A DNA stretch of 64,000 bases from Ophioceras dolichostomum (Eukaryota > Ascomycota > Sordariomycetes > Magnaporthales > Ophioceraceae). The stretch lies in assembly GCA_003049485.1 (NCBI GenBank), contig PYST01000003.1:124001-188000 (forward strand), written 5' to 3'. The notes beneath the pieces were generated by a model. It did not search any database. It was not told the origin of the DNA and worked only from the letters and a program-made list of their open reading frames with translations. Of the stretch, positions 22,102 to 33,542 are shown one piece after another. A program made the position numbers and the translations under genes. The number at the start of each line of letters is the position of its first letter. Positions within the stretch are counted from its first letter, which is position 1.

Positions 22102-24086
22102 GGCTGGCATGGAGCATGTGCTCCGCTGTGGCCAGCAAGATGAACCGGGGCCGATACGGTGATTTGATTATCATCGAAAATAAGCAAGCCACTTGCCTCA
22201 TCATCATCGCCCTGCTCCTCCACCCAGGCTCGGACATAATATACAAGGGGAGTCTCAGATAATGGACGACTCCCACGGACCGGAGTCCTGGTGAGTCGGG
22301 GAGCTGGGCACAATCTATATCTCGTGTATATATAGGATACCTTGTGTGCATCAGGTCCAAGAATTGTGAGACAACGGATGATCGATGTATGACCGACCAC
22401 AGACGAACACGCTAGACCGCCTACCTACCTGAGGAGCGAAGGCGGGCGGGGAGTGAATTGTTTGCCGTCATCCGAAGACGAAAAATGCATGAGCTGGGGG
22501 GGTTTTTTTTTATGTGGAATTGGGTTCGCGGTCATCAACATGGGGGTGGATTAAGGCTACACCTCCCCGCCCGTGGCCGGCTGCGAGGGACCAGGAAGCA
22601 AATGCGGGATGGACGGGAGGAGGGCAGGTAATCTATGTATGCTTGCGGCTCCAGGAAGAGGAATCCTCAATGGTGGATCGGATCGACGGGGAAGCCTTGA
22701 CGAGCCCAAGGCCGAGGTTCACAACCTTCCATTCATGTTGATCCTTCCCATCCAGCCAGGTGGCCAGCCTGGCTGCCACCCGGATGCATAGGGCGCTGAC
22801 AGCTATGTGTCAGGAACCTACCAAGGCTGCTGGTTGTCGTGCAGTTTGACGCATACATGAGTGCGCGGCAAGACGGTGGAAGTCCGGCTGATGCGTCGCC
22901 GTGGATGGCGGTTAAGCGACAAATTTAGGCATTTAAGCGACGGGAGCAAGCTGGCGGCAATGCGGGTTCGCGCAGACTTGGAAACGCAATGATGGGCGCT
23001 GGGGACGCGCTGGTTGGGCGAGTGGGAAGATTCGGAACAAGTTGTAGTTCCAATTTGGTGGGGCCGGGTTATCAAGGGTGCGGATTGGAAGGCATCGAAG
23101 AGCACCTAGAACTCGAAGAAGGAATTGAAGCACTGACCAGGTGGCGGCGGGGGGGCAAAATGCGAATGGGAGACGGCGCGCAAAAGGGGTATGGTTCTGG
23201 CTGGTGTGTGGCCAAATGGCATGCGTTTTCTCTTTTTTGGGTGGCAGTCGGAGCCCGATCACGCGGGCGACCAGGCCTGGAGCAAGCAAGCAGGCAGGCG
23301 AGCAAGGAGCAAGCAAGCCAGACCGTGCAGTAGGCAGGGCCCAAAAAGCGGGATCCGCAAACCGCAATCGCAACCTTGCGCTAGCCGACCGACGGATGGC
23401 ACATGGAAACCTTGACCTCCTCCATCTTCCATCATCACCATCGCACATCGCATCACGCATCACCGCCCTGTCCCCCCCCATTCACCACATTCGAAGCCAT
23501 CAACATTGTTTTTGCGCCGCGACGTCCCGCCGTCATCCTATGTAATCCAACCGGCCCGCAAGTAACCCGCGATTCTCGGCTTCAGCGATCGCTCGACGCC
23601 CGTAATTCATTCCGCCACTCGCTCAACCCGGTCAGGCCGCGATGAGGAAAAAATGCGAACGTCGCTGAAATAATCTGCACGACGTCACCCGTGCCCCGAG
23701 TTGGCTTGGACAAAAAATTTGCCCACCCGTTAAACAAACAAGGACATTTTTTTTCTTCTTCCAGTCTTCCATCTTGTCGACTTGACCACATTGTCTAGAC
23801 CTTTCTTATCCAGCCATTTCCGTCATTGCTTTCGAGTCTTTTTATTTACCTGTTCCGGCGGTCGCCCCGCCCGCTCGTCGCGCCTTCCTTCAGAAAACAC
23901 TTATCCCCAGTTCTCGCGCCCCTTCGAGTCGCGCGCGCGACCCCGACAAGAAAGGTGGCGGCCATCACCGTTCTCAGTCATTCGGACACCGAACTCTCCC
24001 TCCAGCAGCATCTGGATCTTGCTCCCAGTCTCCTCCACCATCGACAGGGTCACGGAGCGGTCGGCGAGGGGGACCGCGATCCATTG
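17689..24086. other. 6.4-kb gene-poor head-to-head region upstream of PSY2
   Basis: No gene can be supported. Frames of 150-205 codons occur between 19850 and 20540 on both strands and in several phases at once, the mark of GC-rich noncoding DNA. Visible structure: an AGCACA hexamer run (about 18151-18174), a polypurine stretch of GGA/GAA triplets (18886-18945), a GA dinucleotide tract with an assembly gap (21969-22100), a TACCTACC element (22420-22430), and pyrimidine-rich sequence just upstream of PSY2. It lies between two divergently transcribed genes and so contains both promoters; its length is unusual for this window. Confidence 0.5.
21969..22100. repeat. (GA)n microsatellite with G16 run and a 7-base assembly gap
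   Basis: About 38 GA units (21969-22044) run into sixteen G (22045-22060), seven N (22061-22067), then about 16 more GA units (22068-22100). The true length is unknown because the gap sits inside the tract. Confidence 0.97.
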
Positions 24087-27000
24087 ATGATGGCACAATC
24101 GGTGCCTCATCTGTCGCCGGACAAGAAGCGTGTCAAGGTCTACGAGTTGCGCAACAATGACTGGTACGACCGAGGCACCGGCTTCTGCACCGCGGCCTTC
24201 ATCGTGGTGAGTTTTTCCTCAACTACGAGTTATTCCCATCTGGCCACGCTTCAGGCGGCTGGCGCATCCGATCGGGCTTGATCGCTTTGGCTCTTTCTTC
24301 CATTGGTGTTCTTCAATGGGGTTGCGTGTTCCGACGGAAAGCAGGACACCGCGCTTGGGATTTATGATTTGTCCACGGACTGTCCTGGGCTGTCGCTCTT
24401 CACTGTCGCTAACAGATGTCATCCACCTCACGCACCTAGATAAACTCCGATACCGAATCTGATGTTCCACGAGAGCCAAAGGTGGTGGTCGAGTCGGAAG
24501 ACCAGCCGGAGAGACTACTGCTCGACACGCGAATCTGCAAAGAAGATGGGTTCCAAAAGCAACAAGGCATGCCATGTCGTCATTGTTCGTCCGCATATAA
24601 CACGTCATGTTTGGGCTGACCAATGCTTCTCGCAGATACCCTTATCGTCTGGACGGAGCCCAGTAGCGGTGTCGACATGGCTTTGAGCTTCCAGGAGGCC
24701 GAAGGCTGCGCCATGATATGGTTGGCATACTCGCAGCATCTCCACAAGTTTATGTGACGAATATCGCCGAACACTCTTTGTGACTAACGACTATCGACCT
24801 TGGCCACATATAGGAAATTCATTGACAGCGTCCAGCAGTCGTTTCAGAACCCAATGGGTACTCACGGTAATTTACCCCCGCCCCTTCCTCGCGGTGGCGG
24901 GCATGGTGGTGATGGCGGTGGTGGGATGCGGTCATAGCAGAACACCAGTTTCTAACCATGATGAATCGAAAACAACAGAAGATAGTCTCTCGGACGATCT
25001 CGCTTTGGACCTCCCGAACCAGGTCTCGCTCCCCCCGCCAGAGCTGGGGAACCTGCCGGAGCTGGAGGCTAGCATCCGCATGATGACGGCGAGTGCCACA
25101 GGCCGGGATGCGCTGACAAAATGTGTGATGGGTGAGGACTACATCGCCAAGCTGATACCCTTGGTGGACATGGCGGAGGACCTGGAGAGCTTGGCGGATC
25201 TGCACAGGTTATGCAACATCATGAAGACGATCCTGTTGCTCAACGACACGAGCATCATTGAGCACGCCGTCTCGGACGAGTGTGTACTCGGCGTGGTTGG
25301 CGCGCTCGAGTATGATCCAGACTACCCGACCCACAAGGCGAACCACCGGCTATGGCTCAACAACCAAGGCCGCTACAAGGAGGTGGTCAGGATCCAGGAC
25401 GACCATATCCGACGCAAGATCCATCAGACATATCGGCTACAGTACCTAAAGGACGTGGTGTTGGCGAGGATACTCGACGACCCGACCTTCTCGGTGCTCA
25501 ACTCGTTGATATTTTTTAACCAGGTCGACATCGTGCAGCACCTGCAGGCGAATGCTGGCTTTCTGGGCGACCTGTTCGGCATCTTTTCCGACCCGACCGA
25601 GGATCTGATGCGGAAGAAGGAGGCCGTCCTGTTCATACAGCAGTGCTGTGCCATCGCCAAGAACCTGCAGCCGCCGGCCCGCCAGGCATTGTATAACAAT
25701 TTCCTCGCCCACGGTCTGCTGCTGGTCATTAACTTTGGCCTGCGCAACTACGACGTCTTGGTGCGCGTGGGTGCGACTGACATCCTCGTGTCCATGATTG
25801 ACCACGACCCCCAGATGATCCGCCACACCATCTACCGCCAGATTCATGAAAACCAGGCGCCACTGACCGACACCCTGATCGAGCTGCTGTTGGTCGAGGT
25901 CGACCTCGGCATCCGGTCGCAGATATCAGATGCGCTTAAGGTGCTGCTCGACCCCAACCAACCCGGGCCGCCTCCTGAGAACTTCGCCGCGGCGGTGGCG
26001 GCGAAGAACGGCGAGCTTGGACCTAAGAGGCCTCAGGGCATGGATCCGCAGCAGGACATCTTCCTTGCCCACTTCTATGAGCACTCCGCCGCCAAACTCT
26101 TCAAACCACTGCTCGAGCTGGAGGGCCGAACGGATCTGCGCTTCTCGGTCCTGGAGGACGGCATTTTCAGCTACCTGAACGAGATTCTGTGCTTCTACGT
26201 CCGCCACCATGGTAACCGCATCAAGATCTTCGCCCTGCAACACAACATCATCCTGCGCTTCTTGCAGCTTGTGCAGTGTCGAGAGAAGCACCTGCAGCTT
26301 GGTAAGTGGGAAAGCCACATCATTTCACCACCCCCTTTCACCCCCTTTCCAGAAACCCCCCAAAAAAGCTTCGGTCATCACGGCTGACACATGCCCCTTT
26401 GCTATCGGGATTCTCAGTGGCCATCCGGTTCTTCCGCCATGTCGTCAGCCAGGACGATGACTTCTGGGTCAGGCAACTGGTTGAGAAGCAGGTGGTTGGA
26501 CCGGTCCTCGATCTCCTCATGCGCACGCTGCCCCGTGACAACCTCCTGTGCTCGGCCTGCCTGGATCTGTTCGAGCTCATTAAGCTGAAAAACGTCAAAG
26601 ATCTGGTCAGACACGTGGTAGAGACGCATCGGGACAAGATACACGCGCTGGCGTACTTAGAACCGTTCCGTGAGCTGTTGCTGCGGTATGACCAGGCTCA
26701 GGGTTACGCAGTCGCTATGGACCCTTACTTCCTAGAGTCGGAGGATGACGTCGCGGCGAAGCGACCGACAAACCCACGGGTGGGTGCTATGATGGAGCAC
26801 ATTGCTGTGGATCCCGACGAGGAGGCCTTCTGGAACACGTCGGACGATGAGGAGGACTCTTCCCCTCACAGGCCTTCGGCCGGGCGGCAACCATCGTTGG
26901 GGACTACTAATGGCGAGGTTTCCGGCCCAAAACCCCTGGTCGATTATCCATCGGACGAAGAGCCGGACGAGAGCGGGGATACGGAGATGCACACGCCGTC

Positions 27001-27673
27001 ATCAGGGGCGGCAGAGACGGCATCACCCTCACCACAGAACCCGACTACCGCCGAGGCGAAGGCCGCAGCTGCAGCTGACGCATCGACGAGGGCGCTGGAA
27101 GACGACAAGTCGAGGCCAGAGTCCGACGACGAATCAGTTGGCAGCGGCGGCGCCTACACGGCCCGTGCCCGCAGCCCATCCCCGTCCATCACCTTGTCCG
27201 CCTCGCCGCCCGAGCGCATCTCGGAGAAGCGGCGTCGCGAGGAGGACGAGGACGACGAGCTGGGCAAGCTCGTGGGAAATAAACGCCGTAACAGCTCCTC
27301 CGGCAGCAACAGCGGGTCGGTGGCGTCACCCACCACTACCAGCACTGCTAGCGTCGCCGCCCACTCCTCGTCGTCGTCGTCGGTATCAGCAGGAGTGAAC
27401 CTTCGTAAGAAGAAGAGTTTCTCCACTGCTGCCGGCGGTCGCGGAGATTCGTCGTCGTCGTCGATGCACCACGGCAGCCACAGCAGCCACGGTGGGAATA
27501 AGAAGATCGCTATCAGCATCTCGTCGAGCCTTAAGACGGGCGGCGGCTCTGCAGGCTGTGCAGGCTCTGGCTCTGGCTCTGGCTCGCCCGCACCAACGCA
27601 CTCTCCCGCCGTCGCGGCTGTCTCTGCTGGCAGCGGACATGCCTCCTCGTCTCAGGACGGGGGTGGCTCATGA
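24087..27673 (+). CDS. PSY2: PSY2/SMEK/PPP4R3, regulatory subunit of protein phosphatase 4
   Basis: Six exons: 24087-24206, 24440-24566, 24636-24720, 24814-24866, 24979-26301, 26418-27673, giving 987 residues. The PP4 complex is known to act in DNA-damage checkpoint recovery and related signalling. The N-terminal EVH1-like domain starts with KKRVKVYELRNNDWYDRGTG and includes TLIVWTEPSSGVDMALSFQE; the SMK domain and armadillo-like repeats follow (LADLHRLCNIMKTILLLND, RLQYLKDVVLARILDDP, FFNQVDIVQHLQ, FWVRQLVEKQVVGPVLDLL). The C-terminal 300 residues are acidic then Ser/Gly-rich and disordered. Intron 2 (24567-24635) appears to be GC-AG and intron 3 has a weak GTTGGC donor but a perfect ACTAAC branch. 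Exon 4 could end at 24857 instead, losing three residues. The frame is open upstream to 23826, but homologues start at the MMAQ/MAQ position. Tail-to-tail with ERG1. Confidence 0.93.
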
Positions 27674-29392
27674 ATGAAAGATAATCGAGCGGCGGGCAAA
27701 GTTGGGAGTTGGTTGGGTTGTGGTTCTACTTGTGTAGTAGGTAGCGTCAGCCGACTACATCTGTATGTACCACACAGCCTCGTTCATCCCTCGTACTAGG
27801 CTGTGCAGTTTATTGTTCGTCGTCGTCTTCGTCTTCGTACGCCTCGTTCCAGTTTTTTCGGCGGCTCGGGTCTGGCGTTTCGTTGCTTGGTTGGCACTGG
27901 AAGGAGGAGTGAGGCTCTTTTTACACCCTCGGGTGGATGGATGGGACTGGCGCATAGTGAGTGAGTGGCACCGGACTAGGTGGGACTTGCTTGATGACGA
28001 TAAGGGATAGGAGGAAATGGTCCAGAGTCAAAAATCCCCCAGTGTGATAGCTGGGTGCAGGTGGTGTGCTGTCTTGGGTGTGGACGGTTGTAGTTGTGGT
28101 GGTAGGTGCTGTGATGACTTGACACTTGCCCCATTACCTACCTGCCTACCTAACCTACCTTGGCATCCGTAGCGAGTGATGAATGGAGGATGGATGCAGG
28201 GTCGTTGTAGTTGATTTTCCCTTGGACGTTGTATATTTAGCGTACAGAAAGAAACGAAGAAGAGCAGAGCAGGCTGCCCACCGCCACGCCCGTTCTCTGT
28301 TGGGGACTCGTGGGCTGGGCTGGCTGGACTAGCTTGCTGGAAGGGGAAATACGAAGCGATGCTCCCCAGCTCGCAGCGTCTTGTCATGTCATATTCGGAA
28401 AAGTCAACAAACAGCTTGACTTATATCTGGCGGTCTCTCCAGGGAACTGCTAACCTAGCTTATCTTTGGTTCCCTGGTAGATATTTATGAGCCTCAAGGT
28501 CGATGTGATCGGTGTAGAATGATAAAACTAAGTGGCTATTCTCTCGCTCTGGGAACATTCTCCTCCGCAGACGATTGAAATTATCACAGGGCTTGATTAA
28601 TTAATAAAAAGAGATTTAAGTTGGGCAAAGGGGACGAGGAAATAATAGGCAAACGAAGCATCCTCTTCCACACCGTCCTCGCGCCCGGACATGCCTGAGC
28701 GTCGTCGTGAATCACCACCAACGGTCGCCCAACCATCTACCTCTCTACCACTTCTCTACCGTGCCTATACCAAATACTGCCAAGGAGACTCGACGCGATA
28801 TACCGGTTTTGTTTCTTTTTCTTTTTGTTCGTTTCCCCTCGTTCCATCTTTAATTACAATCGGTTTTAGTTTATCATCAGAGGTGTTCCTTGGGCCCTTT
28901 CTTGCCCACCTGCATGTGTTTTTTGGAAGTTCTCATATAAGCTTCCGCACCCTCGTTCCCCCCTCCGTACTCTCCCCCCCTCTCGTGTATCTTTTTTAGT
29001 TTTTTTTTTTTTTTTTCCCCTCTCTTCTAATATTGATCGAGACTGCTGTCTGCTGCTGCCAGGCGCAATTGTGATGGCGACAATGATGATGGCGATGATG
29101 ACGTGGAGCGCGAGTTTGTTGTTTTGATGTGGCGATATGTGACGGCGGCGCTGGTGGCGGCGGTCACCAGAAATACCAGACAGACAGCAGCAGACCAACC
29201 GCCACTACTTCCGGCTTCTTTGTCGTAAACATTATTATGCAGCAGCAGCAGCAGCAACGACCGAGATGACGATAATGACAACGAGACGACGCGACGCAAA
29301 GCGAAACGCAGAGACAGGTAAACGACGTAGATGAGGGCCAGGAGCGAAAGCAGCCCGAGGGAGGCGAAGAACAACAAGGAGAAGACCAGCGA
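27674..29392. other. Intergenic between convergent PSY2 and ERG1
   Basis: Two 3' flanks; no supported gene. A CCTACCTAACCTACC element occurs at 28141-28158 and a 16-17 nt T run at about 29000-29016. GCA/GCT triplet repeats lie at about 29239-29256, close to the ERG1 stop codon. Confidence 0.6.
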
Positions 29393-31021
29393 CTAGCGTG
29401 CCTCGACCCACATGACGGGCAGGAACACGGCCGAGGCCTTGTACAGGATCAGGATGCACTCGATGATCAAGAAGGGAAGCTTGAGGATGCCCAGGGGCGA
29501 GGCGGTCACGGTGTCGCAGATGTGCAGCCAGAGGGCCAGGAAGGCGACGCTGAAGAAGTGGTAGGCGAGCACCAGGGGCCTCTGCAGCATGCCGCCCAGC
29601 ATGGCCACGGGCTCGTCGGTGATGCCGCGCTGGAAGTAGGCGAAGCACCCCCTCCTGAGGGCGCGCAGGCGCCAGTCGCTGGCGGCGAAGAGCGAGTAGA
29701 GCGCCTGGGCGAGCACGTTGATGATGGACGTGAGGCGCTTGCGGCGCCAGTGGAAGGCCTCCATGGCGCTGCGCACGGCGGCCGCGTCGGAGAGGTCGGG
29801 CACCGCCGAGGGCGAGAGCACCTCGGCGACGAGCAGGGCGTCGTTGAAGGCCACGGTCATGCCGCCGCCCGTGAGCGGATGGCGCATGTTCATGGCGTCG
29901 CCCAGGACGAGCACGCCCTCGTGCGCGGTCTGCGCCGTCGGCGGCAGCCAGCTGTTGGGCATCGACTTGGGAATCTTGCCGTCGGCGAGGGCCGCGAAGG
30001 CCGCGGGGCGAACGGACTCGGGCAGGCCCGGGATGACGACCTTGCTGAGGTAGCCGCGCACGCCCCCGTTGGCGGGCGAGGCGGCCGGCAGGTTCTCGGG
30101 CACGTCGATCAGGGCGCGGGTCTCGCGCGTGCCGATCTGGTACAGCAGCACCAGGAACGAGTCGCCGATGACGACGTGGCCGAAGCCCTGCGGCGCGAAG
30201 TCGCAGTCGATCAGCTCGAGGGCGTAGAACTTGGACCGCACGACCGGGGTCTTGCCGATGTACTGCCGGCGGAACTTGGAGGCGTAGCCGTCGGCGATGA
30301 TGGTCAGCTGGCCGAAGAAGCAGTCGGCCTCCTTCTTGCCCGTGGCCTTGTTGGTGGTGCGGGCCTCGACGCCCAGCACCTGCGGCGAGTGCGTGCCCTG
30401 CACGGTCGCCGTCACCTCGGTCTCGACCACGGTGATGTTCTTGTGCGCCAGGCAGGCCTTGCGCAGCTGCATGATGAAGCGCCCGTGGTGGAACCCGCAG
30501 CCCTCGGGCGACGGGCTTGTCTTCGCGTCCGTCTTCTTGTGACTGACACCGGTCCTCGCTCCGTTTGTGACTGCTGCCTGTGCCCCATTTGTTCCGTTTG
30601 CTCCGGTCGTCGTCGTTGGTGAAGACGTCCCCAGCTTCCTACCGCTGCCCGCCGTCCGTGTTTGTTCGCCGCCCCAGATGACCTTGCCCCTCGCGTCCAT
30701 GGTCGGGTATGGGATCTGCACCTCCTGGCCTTCGTACATGACGTGGTAGCCGTAGCAGGGGCTGGCGTCGATGCCGTCCAGACACGCGCCCAGGCCCAGC
30801 TTCTTGAGCGACTCGACCCCTCCCGGCTGCAGCAGCTCGCCGACGATGCGGTCGGGCTCGTGCATCCATCGCTCCAGGAGCAGCACGCTGCGGCCCTGGT
30901 TCGCGAGTGCGAAGGCGATGGCGCAGCCGAAAACCCCGGCGCCGACCACCACCACGTCCGCCTCGTGGTGCTTGGACCGGCGCTCCACCCGCGGGTCCTT
31001 CGTCTCGACGAGGGTCGTCAT
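29393..31021 (-). CDS. ERG1: Squalene epoxidase (squalene monooxygenase)
   Basis: One exon, 542 residues from the Met at 31021. The enzyme converts squalene to 2,3-oxidosqualene using FAD, O2 and NADPH, at the ER and lipid droplets, and is the target of allylamines. Motifs seen: dinucleotide fold VVVGAGVFGCAIAFALANQG with GAGVFG at 27-32, RIVGELLQPGG (58-68), GCGFHHGRFIMQLR (174-187), and the second FAD site GDAMNMRHPLTGGGM (374-388), with hydrophobic C-terminal helices for membrane association. Unusual: a Thr/Asn/Gly/Ala-rich insertion of about 50 residues (about 121-172) between the IWGGEQ and GCGFHHG segments, where relatives I know are short. The frame is open upstream to a Met at 31375, giving a possible 118-residue extension crossing an A16 leader tract; I chose the inner Met because the family starts near there. 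Confidence 0.94.
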   Translation of the reverse strand: MTTLVETKDPRVERRSKHHEADVVVVGAGVFGCAIAFALANQGRSVLLLERWMHEPDRIVGELLQPGGVESLKKLGLGACLDGIDASPCYGYHVMYEGQEVQIPYPTMDARGKVIWGGEQTRTAGSGRKLGTSSPTTTTGANGTNGAQAAVTNGARTGVSHKKTDAKTSPSPEGCGFHHGRFIMQLRKACLAHKNITVVETEVTATVQGTHSPQVLGVEARTTNKATGKKEADCFFGQLTIIADGYASKFRRQYIGKTPVVRSKFYALELIDCDFAPQGFGHVVIGDSFLVLLYQIGTRETRALIDVPENLPAASPANGGVRGYLSKVVIPGLPESVRPAAFAALADGKIPKSMPNSWLPPTAQTAHEGVLVLGDAMNMRHPLTGGGMTVAFNDALLVAEVLSPSAVPDLSDAAAVRSAMEAFHWRRKRLTSIINVLAQALYSLFAASDWRLRALRRGCFAYFQRGITDEPVAMLGGMLQRPLVLAYHFFSVAFLALWLHICDTVTASPLGILKLPFLIIECILILYKASAVFLPVMWVEAR

Positions 31022-31043
31022 GTGGGGGGCCTGGTTGCAGAAG

Positions 31044-31059
31044 TTTTTTTTTTTTTTTT
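31044..31059 (-). promoter_or_regulatory. A16 tract in the ERG1 5' leader
   Basis: Sixteen T on the + strand, so an uninterrupted A16 in the ERG1 transcript, about 23-38 nt before the chosen start codon. If transcription starts upstream of it, the mRNA has a poly(A) leader. Its exact length could be an assembly estimate. Confidence 0.5.
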
Positions 31060-32534
31060 GGTTGTGGAGGCGGTCAACCAGCGGTCGGCGGGCGGGCCGA
31101 GAGCGAAGGAGCGCGAAACGACGTGGGCGGTACCGGTGTTCGGCGACGGCGGAGGCGGAGGCAGATCCGGGCAATGGCGTATGTGGCTTAAATCGTCCGG
31201 CCGGGTTTCTGGCTGTTTTGTTTTCGGTTGCCGATAACCGTTGTAACTGCTGACTGTTAGACTGACTTGGGTTCTGTATGTAAGTCAAAATGTTTCTATG
31301 TAAGGTACCGAAACGACGGCCACCAATAATGCATTGGGAAAGTCGAAGTGTTGCGTGAATAGAAATACGCACCAAAAAAAAATCCGCTAGCGAGCAAGCT
31401 CGTGAAAGCGGGAAGCTAGGTGGTATGAAGAATGGTGGGAGCGAGACGGGAACGTGAGGGAAATAAAATAAAAAGGAAGCAAGGCAAGGACCAAAGTCAA
31501 GAGAAGCACCAATGGAGCAAGCAAGCAGCGGCAGGAGGAGAGAAAAGGGAGAGGGAAACTGAATAAAGGAAAGACGCTTTCTGCCGAAGTTATATTTGAG
31601 TGTTCAGCGAGGCCCCTCACCTCTGTGCAGTCAGGTCTTGTTCACTTGGCCCGCCTCGATTCAGGATGTCCTTGTACCTATCAGCAAAACTGTTCCACCA
31701 GCCTTTTTTCAAACGCTCGGACTAATAAAATGCATGTGGAGTGCAGGCAATGAACCAAAAAAAAACATAAAAGAGATACCAGCCGGGTGTTTTGTTTCTA
31801 TCCAACAGCTCTAGCCCTGTCAACTCAAACAAAGAGAGTCTGGCTAGGGCGGGGGTCCATCAGGATCGGATCGAGCAAGTCAGGTCAGACCAAGAGAACA
31901 CTGGGCTGGAGCGACGACTCCGGTGGCCTGCAGCGGCCAGCTCGTTTCGTTTCGGCGTAACAACCCAAAATTTTTGGAAGGACCCGTCCAGTCCCGCCCC
32001 AGGAAGGTCGGCGCGAGGCGGCGGGCGGCAGTCCGATTTGCGACCGGAATCGTGCCATGGCGGATTCTGCCGGGTTGGCACCTGCTGTGAGTCTCCGATT
32101 TTCAGTTGCGAAGTACCATCGTTCCTGACGAGGAGAGGGTCCTGCAGTGGCTCCCCCCTGTCCCCTGTCGTGGAACTCGCAGAACACACAGAACTCGCAG
32201 CCAATGGTGGTGCTGTCAATTCCGTCAATTCCCCTGACCGCCAAAACCTCCAGCACGGTTAGGTCACTTGGAGTGCCCACGATGGGGGGCTGCCGCAGGC
32301 CGCCCGGCCCATCATCACATGCCATTGTACCACAGTTGGTAATGTCGCCTGATTTTCCACGAACGCGTAATTAACAGAGCCTCGACTCGGCTCCGATTTT
32401 TTTTGGGTTTTGCCGCACAGCTGCTTGGTACCTGTGGTGCCTGACCTGACAGCCGGCGCCTCTCACGGGAAAACTGGAGCGTTCCTTCGAAAAAGAAACC
32501 TTCCCCTTCGTTGATGGCATATGGATCTAGGGTC

Positions 32535-32547
32535 CTCGTTATACGAG
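32535..32547. promoter_or_regulatory. CTCGT-N3-ACGAG dyad containing a TCGTATA (sterol-element-like) core
   Basis: A perfect 5-3-5 inverted repeat. Read toward ERG1 it gives CTCGTATAACGAG, which contains the TCGTATA core known from yeast Upc2/Ecm22 sterol regulatory elements. It lies about 1.5 kb upstream of the ERG1 start, far for a fungal promoter, so the assignment is tentative. Confidence 0.3.
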
Positions 32548-33542
32548 ATATTCCGATTCCCGGTAAAGAGATTCATCCTGCTGTGCCTCTCTCGTTCCCG
32601 TCCCCAACCTCAACAGATATCTCATCACTCTCACCCGTCCTCTTCTGGGCGGCGGGGGAGGAGGAGGGGGCACATCATTTCTAAGTGAGGTGTGCGAGTG
32701 TTACCTGTCACCGTCACCGCCTTCCGAGTCCCTCCCCCTCTCCCTCAGCCCATCCCGTCATCCACCCTATCGTATCCCCTCCCATCCATGATCACTCAGT
32801 CAGTTTCTCACCGACCCACGAGCGAGCACCGAGCCGACCTGCTCCCCGTTTCGATTCTTCCTCTCCTTTGCCCCTTTTGATGTCTGTCTCGGGCCAAGAT
32901 GTAGGAAGAAGAAAGGAAAGGATATGATGTTCTAGAGAGCACTTACACTCTTACACTGTCTGGGCGTAGACGCACATACCAACATTCACGCACAACAATG
33001 CATGGAGAATCATTCTCCCGAGAAGCACCACCTCAACGGCAACAGTAAACGTGGGAACGGACTTCCATCCTCCTCGCGCATGCCCATCTGCTCAAGCACA
33101 TGCACATGCTTACACTCACTCGCTCCATCTCCTTTCCCCATACGTTCACACTTCCCTCCTTCGTGTCACTCTCTTTCCTAAATGCTTCCCCTACATCCCT
33201 CCGCACTCCCGCACTAGCTAGCTTACCGTCGAGAGTGTGTCCCATGATGCTCCCCAAAATGTGTATTCTGTTACCATGTGATTTCGTAGCCTCGTCCCTT
33301 GCTGAAGAAGCCCATCTAGAGATAGTCTAGCCCGGCTTCGGTAAGCCAAGCCGCACGTGTATATATGCGAACAGATCAAAATACACATTTCCGTTCGCCT
33401 GACCATGACACCTAGATGTGAATGAGCCCCGATCTAATTTCCCTGACAAATCCAAATTATATATTTCGTGTTTTCATACAGTGTACCTTCTTTTTGGCTA
33501 TCGTAGACAGGACAACCGACCAACGGATAACCACGATCAGAG

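Larger units (their letters stand above)
31022..33542. other. Intergenic upstream of ERG1, downstream of the PPR-like gene
   Basis: 2.5 kb without a supported gene; it holds the ERG1 promoter and leader. Notable items, listed separately, are the A16 tract just before the ERG1 start and a dyad with a sterol-element-like core at 32535-32547. The rest is unique sequence with pyrimidine-rich patches (32690-32880). Confidence 0.55.

Noticed and set aside
21730..22400. Arg-Glu and Leu-Ser repeat open frames around 22 kb
   Set aside because: Translations of a GA microsatellite crossing an assembly gap.
23826..24086. 87-residue N-terminal extension of PSY2
   Set aside because: In frame and open, but the known family start corresponds to the MMAQ position at 24087; the upstream part is pyrimidine-rich leader.
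29522..30622. 366-codon open frame on the + strand
   Set aside because: It is the antisense of ERG1; the long opening follows from GC-rich codons in the real gene, and the translation has no domain.
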